Shown piece after piece: positions 1-5,056 of a stretch of DNA of 6,935 nt (position 1 is the first letter of the stretch; each line of letters opens with the position of its first letter). The translations under genes and the position numbers were made by a program. This stretch comes from SYFY01 sp043719475. GTDB taxonomy: Bacteria; Pseudomonadota; Gammaproteobacteria; Pseudomonadales; Azotimanducaceae. A model generated the notes under the pieces. It made no database searches. It had not been told where the DNA came from and was given only the letters and a program-made list of their open reading frames with translations. The DNA lies in the NCBI GenBank assembly GCA_043719475.1, contig JAYSTS010000091.1, forward strand, positions 1-6,935, read 5' to 3'.

Positions 1-1275
1 GGGCACCCCCATCAGGCTTTTGCGTGGTTACGAGCCAACGACCCCTTGCGTCGCATCGAAGCACCGACGTTCCGACCCTTCTGGGCGGTGACCAAACATG
101 AAGACCTCATCGCCATCGAGAAACAGCCGGAACTCTTTACCAACGAGCCTCGTCCGATTCTTGGTCGGGAAGTTGCGCGTCCCGAACTGAAAGCCGAGGT
201 CATTGGCGAAATTTTCAAGCGGCTTCAGGATTCTCCGGAACTGATGCAGGTCATGGCGACTTCCACGGAGCAGGGGTTGATTCGCTCCCTCGTCCAGATG
301 GATCCACCGGACCATCCGAAGTACCGCGCCCTCGTGCAACCTTGGTTCAAGCCAACCAACATCAAACGCCTGGAAGAACGGCTAACAACCATCATTCGTG
401 GCATTCTCGATGAGATGATGGGCGACGGCGGCGAACGCGAACTGGATTTTGTGCAGGATGTGGCGGTGTGGCCGCCATTGAAACTGATCAGCGAGCTACT
501 TGGGGTTCCGCCGGAAGATGAGTGGCGCATTCTCAAGCTCACCAACGAATTGTTCGCTGGTGATGATCCGGAAATGAAGCGCGTGGGTGATGATCCTCTG
601 TCGATTTTCGACACCATCAAGGACCTCTACCAATATTTTTCAAAGATGACCGATGCCCGTCGGGCGAATCCGACCGAGGATCTGGCGTCCTACATCGCCA
701 ATGGCCGAATCGATGGTGAGTACCTGCCGTACAAGGAGCTGATTTCCTACTACACGATCGTGGCGACTGCCGGTCATGAGACAACGCGTACCGCAATGTC
801 CGGGGGGCTGCATGCGCTGCTGACCAATCCCCATCAGATGCAATTGTTGAAGGACACGATCCACGACGAGGATGCCTTGAAGCTTGCGGTGGAAGAAATG
901 CTTCGCTGGACTACCCCGGTCGCGCAGTTTGCCCGTACAGCGCAAGCAGACACCGAGATCCGTAGTCGCAAGATTGCCAAAGGAGAGACACTCTGTCTCT
1001 TCTATGCCTCCGCCAACTTTGATGAGGAGGTTTTCGACGATCCGTTTGCGTTCAGTGTTGATCGAAGGCCGAATCGCCACCTGGCGTTTGGTACGGGACC
1101 ACACCAGTGCCTGGGCATCATTCTGGCGCGCATGGAAATGCGGATCTTCTTCCAGCAGTTGATTCCGCGCATCGTCTCCATGGAAATGGTTGAAGAGCCG
1201 TCACGGCTGCGGGCGAGTTTTGTGCATGGCCTCAAGCATCTGAAGATTCGTTATCGCCTGCGTCCGGCGGCCTGA
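1..1275 (+). CDS. Cytochrome P450 (5'-truncated by window edge)
   Basis: Haem-thiolate monooxygenase of the soluble bacterial class, which would hydroxylate a hydrophobic substrate using electrons from a ferredoxin/reductase pair not encoded here. The frame is open from base 1, giving 424 visible codons; family length suggests only about 10-20 residues are missing, so the in-frame TTG at 46 is not the real start. Visible landmarks: the I-helix oxygen-activation motif AGHETTR (about 769-789); the K-helix ExxR as EMLR (895-906); the haem loop FGTGPHQCLG (1087-1116) with the iron-ligating Cys at 1108-1110. The C-terminal SFVHGLKHLKIRY resembles the tail of CYP125/CYP142-type steroid or terpenoid P450s, which is only suggestive. 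The last 25 bp overlap the tail of the Nudix gene on the other strand. Family is certain; substrate is unknown. Confidence 0.96.
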   Translation, partial: GHPHQAFAWLRANDPLRRIEAPTFRPFWAVTKHEDLIAIEKQPELFTNEPRPILGREVARPELKAEVIGEIFKRLQDSPELMQVMATSTEQGLIRSLVQMDPPDHPKYRALVQPWFKPTNIKRLEERLTTIIRGILDEMMGDGGERELDFVQDVAVWPPLKLISELLGVPPEDEWRILKLTNELFAGDDPEMKRVGDDPLSIFDTIKDLYQYFSKMTDARRANPTEDLASYIANGRIDGEYLPYKELISYYTIVATAGHETTRTAMSGGLHALLTNPHQMQLLKDTIHDEDALKLAVEEMLRWTTPVAQFARTAQADTEIRSRKIAKGETLCLFYASANFDEEVFDDPFAFSVDRRPNRHLAFGTGPHQCLGIILARMEMRIFFQQLIPRIVSMEMVEEPSRLRASFVHGLKHLKIRYRLRPAA

Positions 1276-1697
1276 CGAATACTTCGCCCGCCGATGAGAG
1301 CCTCGGCTACTGGAATGTCGGCCGGGGCTAAATAAAGATTGAGAAGCTGGTGTCGTGGACACCACAGTAACGCATCGTGTGCCAGCAGTTTGAACCTCCC
1401 GCGCACGTGGCGAAGATGGTAAACAAGCAGCTCCACGGTTTGATGTGGCTCGGTGTAAACCGATCTGAGCAGAAACTGACCAGCCTTCACGCGTACACCA
1501 AATTCCTCTGTGAATTCGCGTTCCAGACACGCTTGCGGCGACTCGCCAGGTTCTAGCTTGCCACCAGGAAATTCCCAGAATCCCGCCAGATATCGACCGG
1601 TAGAACGACGGGCGACCAGGATGCGTCCGCGTCGTTGCAGAACACCGGCAGTTACGGGCAGGGTAGGGCTTTCGAATGATGGGCTAATGTCGACCAA
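1251..1697 (-). CDS. mutT: MutT-like Nudix hydrolase (probable 8-oxo-dGTP diphosphatase)
   Basis: A 148-residue Nudix hydrolase, probably cleaving oxidised nucleoside triphosphates such as 8-oxo-dGTP in the cytoplasm to prevent mutation. The Nudix box is complete at residues 46-68, fitting G-x5-E-x7-REUxEExGU: Gly46, Glu52, Arg60-Glu61, Glu64-Glu65, Gly67. The preceding GFWEFPGGK and the C-terminal pattern (W112, then LAPADIP at 123-129) match MutT proper rather than other Nudix subfamilies. The E. coli protein is about 130 residues, so this one has short extensions at both ends; the basic tail RQAAGRRR lies partly in the region overlapping the P450. The start is TTG, the first start codon after the upstream stop, with AGAGG ten bases before it. 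No mutT neighbours such as secA are present. Specificity is inferred from similarity only. Confidence 0.92.
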   Translation of the reverse strand: MVDISPSFESPTLPVTAGVLQRRGRILVARRSTGRYLAGFWEFPGGKLEPGESPQACLEREFTEEFGVRVKAGQFLLRSVYTEPHQTVELLVYHLRHVRGRFKLLAHDALLWCPRHQLLNLYLAPADIPVAEALIGGRSIRQAAGRRR

Positions 1698-1707
1698 CGA
1701 TAATCTA

Positions 1708-1712
1708 CCTCT
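1708..1712 (-). promoter_or_regulatory. Ribosome binding site for the Nudix gene
   Basis: The - strand reads AGAGG here, ten bases before the TTG at 1697. It supports this TTG as the start, since no ATG or GTG lies between the upstream in-frame stop (1737-1739) and it. Confidence 0.5.
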
Positions 1713-1753
1713 TTCGCATGTCTGCCGAGCATCGCATTATGACGAACCGGAAC

Positions 1754-1765
1754 CCGCAGCTGCGG
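1754..1765. promoter_or_regulatory. Perfect 12-bp palindrome in the divergent gap
   Basis: CCGCAGCTGCGG is a perfect dyad in the 78-bp gap between the divergent Nudix and membrane-protein genes. Its last two bases are the first two of the Shine-Dalgarno of the + strand gene, so a bound protein could affect both promoters or block initiation. A 12-bp GC-rich palindrome can arise by chance, and I recognise no regulator for it. Confidence 0.25.
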
Positions 1766-1767
1766 AG
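1764..1767 (+). promoter_or_regulatory. Ribosome binding site for the membrane protein
   Basis: GGAG lies eight bases before the TTG at 1776, ideal spacing. It is the main reason for choosing this non-ATG start; the membrane helix begins within the next ten codons. Confidence 0.7.
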
Positions 1768-1775
1768 AAATCATC

Positions 1776-2264
1776 TTGATCCTGACCGAGTGGCTTGAAC
1801 TTGCCAGTTATGCCGTAACCGTTATCGGTTTGCCGTTTGCTGTCTGGGTGTTTTACCTGCAGCAACGCAAGGAGCGTGAGAATGAAGAGGAAGAGGCCTA
1901 CCAGTTGCTGGCAGACGCCTATACCGAATTTCTCAAGGTGGTGCTGAATAACAGCGATCTGCACCTGCGCACATCGTCAGCGTTGCCAGATCCGACACCG
2001 GAGCAGGAAGAGCGCATGCTGGTCATCTTCGACATGCTCATGTCGTTGTTCGAACGTGCCTTTCTGGTGGCGTACCAGGATGACATGTCACCCGCCGATC
2101 AGCGTCGCTGGAATTCGTGGGACGACTACATGCGTGAATGGTGCCGTCGCGAGGACTTCGCGAATGCGTTACCTGCACTGTTGAGCGGCGAAGACCCGGA
2201 GTTCCAGGCCTACCTTGAAAAAGTGGCCGCAGCGGAGAAGTTGAACGCGAGGCGAGCATCTTGA
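1776..2264 (+). CDS. Hypothetical protein with one N-terminal membrane helix
   Basis: A 162-residue protein that I do not recognise. Residues about 7-28 form one hydrophobic segment, followed by a highly charged stretch (residues 31-40, KERENEEEE) that probably continues into a helical or coiled-coil cytoplasmic domain. The rest is rich in Trp, Asp, Glu and Arg, including LFERAFL (91-97), WNSWDDYMREWCRREDF (112-128) and GEDPEF (138-143). Such dense aromatic/charged motifs suggest a conserved helical domain rather than a chance frame. No signal-peptide cleavage site, catalytic motif or metal-binding pattern is evident; the positive charge after the helix (QQRKER) suggests the C-terminal domain is cytoplasmic. 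TTG start with good GGAG spacing. The gene stands alone, divergent from the Nudix gene and convergent with the dehydrogenase operon, and its stop codon lies within a strong hairpin. Confidence 0.85.
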   Translation: MILTEWLELASYAVTVIGLPFAVWVFYLQQRKERENEEEEAYQLLADAYTEFLKVVLNNSDLHLRTSSALPDPTPEQEERMLVIFDMLMSLFERAFLVAYQDDMSPADQRRWNSWDDYMREWCRREDFANALPALLSGEDPEFQAYLEKVAAAEKLNARRAS

Positions 2265-2277
2265 TGCTCGCTGCGCG
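2246..2277. terminator. Strong hairpin between convergent genes, probable shared terminator
   Basis: GCGAGCAT (2252-2259) and ATGCTCGC (2264-2271) pair perfectly around a CTTG loop. Below a G-U pair and one mismatch, the stem continues with CGCG (2246-2249) pairing to CGCG (2274-2277). It contains the membrane-protein stop codon and lies just 10 bp beyond the stop of the dehydrogenase operon read on the other strand, so it is placed to end transcription from both sides. Neither strand has a T-run after it, so it is not a canonical intrinsic terminator; it may act with Rho or protect 3' ends. Confidence 0.6.
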
Positions 2278-2287
2278 GTCACTCTGG

Positions 2288-3406
2288 CTAGAACCCACTA
2301 AGCCGTGCGTAGCGGTCGCGATGCCAGGCCTGATTGCCAAACATCGTTTCCAGTGCTCGAGCACGCTTCAGGTAGAAACCGGCATCGAACTCGTCGGTCA
2401 TGCCGATGCCACCGTGGATCTGAATCAGCTGGTTCGACATTCTGAACAGAAACGCGCCTGCCTTGCATTTGGCCAGCGAGCACATCTGCGGGATATCCTT
2501 CGCACCTGCGTCAATGGCCGTAAGCGCCGCTTCGACGCCTGATCGAGTCAGTTCCATTTCCGAGTAGAGCTCTGCGGCACGATGTCCAAGTGCCTGAAAT
2601 GAACCAATGACCTGGCCGAACTGCTTGCGCGTTTTGAGGTATTCAAGGGTCATGTCAAACGACCGGGCAGCGGTGCCGAGCATTTCAGCGCTGATGCCTG
2701 CACTTGCGCGATCAAGGATTGAGTCCAGCAGGGCGCGACCACCAGCCGCATCACCCAACACGTCGGCGGTGGATAGGTCGACGTTGGTGAACGTCACATT
2801 GGCGTAACCGCGACTGTCGGTGGTCCGAAGTACACATCGTTCGATGCCGCTGCTCAGTGCGCTCACCAGACCAAGTACCAGACCATCGGTTGCCTTCGCC
2901 ACGACGACATAATCGGTGGCGGCGCCACCTTCCATGACGAACCGCTTGGAGCCGTTCAGCACGTAGCCGCTGGATGACTTGTCAGCCCGCAAGGCGATCT
3001 GACTTGGGGTATGTCTTGATGACTCATCGATCGCAAGCGTCAGTACTTTCGTGCCATCGGCAATGCCAGGCAGCCATGTCTTCTGCTGCGTATCGGTACC
3101 GCCCAATCGTAATGCGCTAGCGCCGACCAGTCCGGAAGCGAGCAATGGAGAAGCGGTGAGGTGTTTACCCAGTTCTTCAAGAATCAACCCGAAGGTGAGG
3201 TATCCCAGATCCGAACCGCCATGGGCTTCCGGCACGAGAATGCCAGGCCAACCCATCTCTGACATGGCAGCCCAAGTGGCGGGTTCGTAGCCCAGCGAAC
3301 TACCGCTGTCGCGCAGTGCCCGAAATTTGCTGACGGGCGCGTTGGTCGTGATCCAGGAGGTTGCCTGGTCCTTGAGTATCGACTGTTCTTCTGAGAGTAC
3401 GGCCAT
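2288..3406 (-). CDS. Acyl-CoA dehydrogenase, probable non-catalytic subunit of a heteromeric pair
   Basis: A 372-residue FAD-dependent acyl-CoA dehydrogenase-fold protein. N-terminal helical domain about residues 1-115; beta domain about 116-215 with the FAD/substrate segment degenerate (AIDESS in place of the usual TEPxAGSD); C-terminal helical domain with TRKQFGQVIGSFQAL (259-273) and IHGGIGMTDEFD (330-341), both classic family motifs. Neither usual base position carries an acid: the helix used by isovaleryl-CoA dehydrogenase reads LDRASAGIS (231-239), and the position of Glu376 of medium-chain enzymes falls on Gly357. This fits the partner-like chain of the alpha2beta2 dehydrogenases known from bacterial steroid degradation. 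It follows the other dehydrogenase with almost no gap. I chose the ATG nine bases beyond that gene's stop (AAGG 12 bases upstream); a TTG at 3418 overlapping the stop as TTGA would add four residues, but has no spacing from the AAGG. Confidence 0.93.
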   Translation of the reverse strand: MAVLSEEQSILKDQATSWITTNAPVSKFRALRDSGSSLGYEPATWAAMSEMGWPGILVPEAHGGSDLGYLTFGLILEELGKHLTASPLLASGLVGASALRLGGTDTQQKTWLPGIADGTKVLTLAIDESSRHTPSQIALRADKSSSGYVLNGSKRFVMEGGAATDYVVVAKATDGLVLGLVSALSSGIERCVLRTTDSRGYANVTFTNVDLSTADVLGDAAGGRALLDSILDRASAGISAEMLGTAARSFDMTLEYLKTRKQFGQVIGSFQALGHRAAELYSEMELTRSGVEAALTAIDAGAKDIPQMCSLAKCKAGAFLFRMSNQLIQIHGGIGMTDEFDAGFYLKRARALETMFGNQAWHRDRYARLSGF

Positions 3407-3414
3407 GTGGTCGA

Positions 3415-4647
3415 TCAACCTTTTTGCGTGGTCTCGGGTAGCCCGAGAATGTTCTTGGAAATGATGTTGTTCTGTACTTCGAAGGAGCCACCGTAGATCG
3501 ACATTGCCTTGCCGAAGAGCCAGGTTTGAACTGCGCCGAGTTCGTCTTCGCTGAAGTCCTTGCCTTCCCAGGCGAGACCTCCGCCGCCCATGATTTCCAG
3601 GGTCAGTTCCGATCGGACCTGGGCCACGTTCGTGGCGGAGTTCTTGAGTATCGAAGCCGCGGCAGTGACTTTGGGATTGCCCCGTGCCTCCGCGGTGATT
3701 CGAGCGAGCGTGAGTTGATGCACCTTTGCGTCCATCAAATGCTGGGCCAGGCGAAGCCGCAGATCCGGATCGTTCAGCTCGCCCCGGTTGTTCACGCCGA
3801 CGTACTGCTTTGCCATTTGTGTCAGGGAACTTCCGCCCGAACTCGAAGGCATGGGTGACCCGCCGGTCTGGCTGGCGCGTTCGTGCTGCAGCAGTCGTTT
3901 GCCGACGCTCCAGCCGTCGTTGAGCTTGCCCAACAGATCCCGCTTGTCAGCGCGCGCGTTGTCGAAAAAGGTCTCACAGAACGGTGAAGAACCTGAGATC
4001 AGCTTGATCGGACGAGTACGTACCCCGGGCTGGTCCATCGGTAACAGCACGAGACTGATGCCATCGCGCTTGGCGACGTTCGAGTCGGTGCGAACCAGTG
4101 CGCCGCACCATTGAGAGATATCTGCGCCTGAGGTCCATACCTTCTGCCCGTTGAGCTCCCAGTAGTCACCTTTGTCGACGGCCTTGGTTTGCAGCGCAGC
4201 GAGGTCCGATCCTGCCCCGGGCTCGGAGTAACCCAGGCACCAGCGAATCTCGCCGCGCGCGGTGGCGGGCAGGTGTCGTCGCTTCTGGTCCTCGGTGCCG
4301 TATTCGAGAATGGTTGGACCGACCATGGTGACGCCCATGCCAGCCAGCATCGGGATCGGGTTGAAGGCGCCAACGGTGCTCATCTCTTCCTGCAGAACAC
4401 GGGCCTGCGTGGCGTTGAGTCCGCCGCCGCCATACTCCTTCGGCCAGGTGGGCGTACCCCAGCCTTTTTCGCCCAGTGCCTGGCGCCAGGCCAGTGCATC
4501 ACCGGCCATGGCCACTTCACCCTCGAAACTCATGTAGACCGACGCTTTGCCGACCAGGCTCTTCGGAAAGTTGGCGTCGAGCCAGGCTTTTGCCTCGGCT
4601 CGGAAGTCTGCGGATTCCGCGTGATTCGTACTCATGGCCATACTCAT
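3415..4647 (-). CDS. Acyl-CoA dehydrogenase, probable catalytic subunit of a heteromeric pair
   Basis: A 410-residue acyl-CoA dehydrogenase that should introduce the 2,3-double bond into an acyl-CoA, passing electrons from FAD to electron-transfer flavoprotein. Landmarks: WPKEYGGGGL (68-77), the FAD/CoA segment GYSEPGAGSDLA (139-150), NGQKVWTSGA (166-175), GGGGLAWEG (354-362) and SIYGGSFEVQ (383-392). The usual C-terminal Glu of medium-chain enzymes is Gly386, but helix-G LQHERA (254-259) offers Glu256, as in isovaleryl-CoA-type enzymes and the FadE26/FadE28-like chains of steroid catabolism. A flexible Ser/Gly/Pro loop follows (264-274). An in-frame ATG at 4698 would add 17 residues but has no Shine-Dalgarno; the ATG at 4647 has AGGA 11 bases upstream and begins directly before the conserved N-terminus. 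First gene of a two-gene operon. Substrate not determinable. Confidence 0.95.
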   Translation of the reverse strand: MSMAMSTNHAESADFRAEAKAWLDANFPKSLVGKASVYMSFEGEVAMAGDALAWRQALGEKGWGTPTWPKEYGGGGLNATQARVLQEEMSTVGAFNPIPMLAGMGVTMVGPTILEYGTEDQKRRHLPATARGEIRWCLGYSEPGAGSDLAALQTKAVDKGDYWELNGQKVWTSGADISQWCGALVRTDSNVAKRDGISLVLLPMDQPGVRTRPIKLISGSSPFCETFFDNARADKRDLLGKLNDGWSVGKRLLQHERASQTGGSPMPSSSGGSSLTQMAKQYVGVNNRGELNDPDLRLRLAQHLMDAKVHQLTLARITAEARGNPKVTAAASILKNSATNVAQVRSELTLEIMGGGGLAWEGKDFSEDELGAVQTWLFGKAMSIYGGSFEVQNNIISKNILGLPETTQKG

Positions 4648-4658
4648 GTTCAGGTGGT

Positions 4659-4662
4659 TCCT
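4659..4662 (-). promoter_or_regulatory. Ribosome binding site deciding the dehydrogenase operon start
   Basis: The - strand reads AGGA, 11 bases before the ATG at 4647. No comparable site precedes the upstream in-frame ATG at 4698, so this decides the start in favour of the shorter protein. Two more in-frame ATGs (4641 and 4635) follow closely, so a start a few residues later is possible. Confidence 0.55.
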
Positions 4663-4735
4663 GTCTGGAGATGCAATGCTAAGGTGCGCATCGTACATGG
4701 CCGGCTGGTGGCAGAGAATCCGTGCTTTCGCCCTG

Positions 4736-4745
4736 GTTCGTGAAC
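4736..4745. promoter_or_regulatory. Candidate operator GTTC-GT-GAAC
   Basis: A 10-bp dyad of two 4-bp arms around GT, about 90 bp before the dehydrogenase start. It lies 15 bp from a second dyad (4761-4777). Short enough to be chance; offered only because position and pairing suit a regulator of the dehydrogenase operon. Confidence 0.2.
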
Positions 4746-4760
4746 AGGCACATTACGAAC

Positions 4761-4777
4761 TGGTCTGCAGCTGACCA
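4761..4777. promoter_or_regulatory. Candidate operator TGGTC-N7-GACCA
   Basis: A 17-bp imperfect palindrome with perfect 5-bp arms around TGCAGCT. On the - strand it overlaps a weak possible promoter (TTGGTC, 17 bases, TAATGT) for the dehydrogenase operon, so a bound repressor would block it. Size and symmetry would suit a TetR-family regulator, common for such operons, but no regulator gene is in the window and the promoter match is poor. Confidence 0.25.
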
Positions 4778-4838
4778 AACGTCTGGGGGTGACGGTGGGA
4801 GTACAACTGAACGATGAAGAACCTGGCGATTTTTCCCG

Positions 4839-4857
4839 CCGGGGACGCTCCGGGGAC
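4839..4857. repeat. Tandem CCGGGGAC direct repeat, 11-bp period
   Basis: Two exact copies of CCGGGGAC start 11 bp apart (4839 and 4850), about one helical turn, as in tandem binding sites for response regulators. It lies about 200 bp upstream of the crotonase start. Function is unknown. Confidence 0.4.
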
Positions 4858-4978
4858 ACACCTTGATTCTGGGTGCGGTTCGCCGATCCGGAGAGCCCTT
4901 ACTCACGCCGGTGCGGTACGTATGGGATGACACCGCGATCTGGTTTTGCACGCCCTCAAAAACGGCACGAGACCGCTC

Positions 4979-5056
4979 ATGAAGGTCGTGCCTCGGTCCG
5001 GTGAAACCCGGTCCTGGTACAACCGGAAGATCTGCAGCCTGGAGAATCTGCCATGA
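4979..5056 (+). CDS. Possible 25-residue leader ORF coupled to the crotonase gene
   Basis: ATG at 4979 opens a 25-codon frame (beginning MKVVPRSGETRSWYN, ending CSLENLP) whose TGA overlaps the ATG of the crotonase gene as ATGA, the arrangement typical of translational coupling. Most codons end in G or C, as in the flanking genes. Its ATG lies in the 15-base loop of a hairpin with arms at 4964-4970 and 4986-4992. Against it: no good Shine-Dalgarno, no family resemblance, and its frame upstream is broken by TGA codons. It may be a regulatory leader, a gene remnant or chance. Confidence 0.2.
   Translation: MKVVPRSGETRSWYNRKICSLENLP
5041..5044 (+). promoter_or_regulatory. Ribosome binding site for the crotonase gene
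   Basis: GGAG eight bases before the ATG at 5053, ideal spacing. It fixes the start upstream of the unusual N-terminal region, so that region is translated as part of the protein rather than being an over-extended frame. Confidence 0.75.

Larger units (their letters stand above)
4648..5052. other. Divergent intergenic region between dehydrogenase operon and crotonase gene
   Basis: About 400 bp without a convincing conserved gene. It must hold the promoters of both flanking units, though no clear -35/-10 pair stands out on either strand. Visible elements: dyads at 4736-4745 and 4761-4777; tandem CCGGGGAC copies 11 bp apart (4839-4857); a 7-bp stem at 4964-4970/4986-4992; and competing CCGGT/ACCGG arms at 4998-5026. 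Three short + strand ORFs in one frame (4697-4774, 4814-4930, 4979-5056) are separated by TGA codons. They show coding-like third-base GC but no recognisable product. Confidence 0.6.

Noticed and set aside
46..48. TTG at 46 as the P450 start
   Set aside because: The frame is open to base 1 and the preceding codons (HQAFAWLRANDPL) read as normal P450 N-terminal sequence.
640..1104. 154-codon open frame opposite the P450
   Set aside because: Antisense shadow of the P450 core, with no motif or plausible ribosome binding site.
4648..4698. Upstream ATG at 4698 as the start of the first dehydrogenase
   Set aside because: No Shine-Dalgarno before it, and the extra 17 residues do not look like the family N-terminus; the ATG at 4647 has AGGA upstream.
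4189..4743. 184-codon open frame on the + strand opposite the first dehydrogenase
   Set aside because: Antisense to a gene with clear family motifs; the translation has no recognisable domain and such frames are common opposite GC-rich genes.
4697..5056. One TGA-recoded (selenoprotein-like) gene across the in-frame TGA codons before the crotonase
   Set aside because: Several genes here (P450, membrane protein, first dehydrogenase) use TGA as a normal stop, no SECIS-like hairpin follows the codons, and four TGAs in 360 bases fit an ordinary non-coding GC-rich frame.
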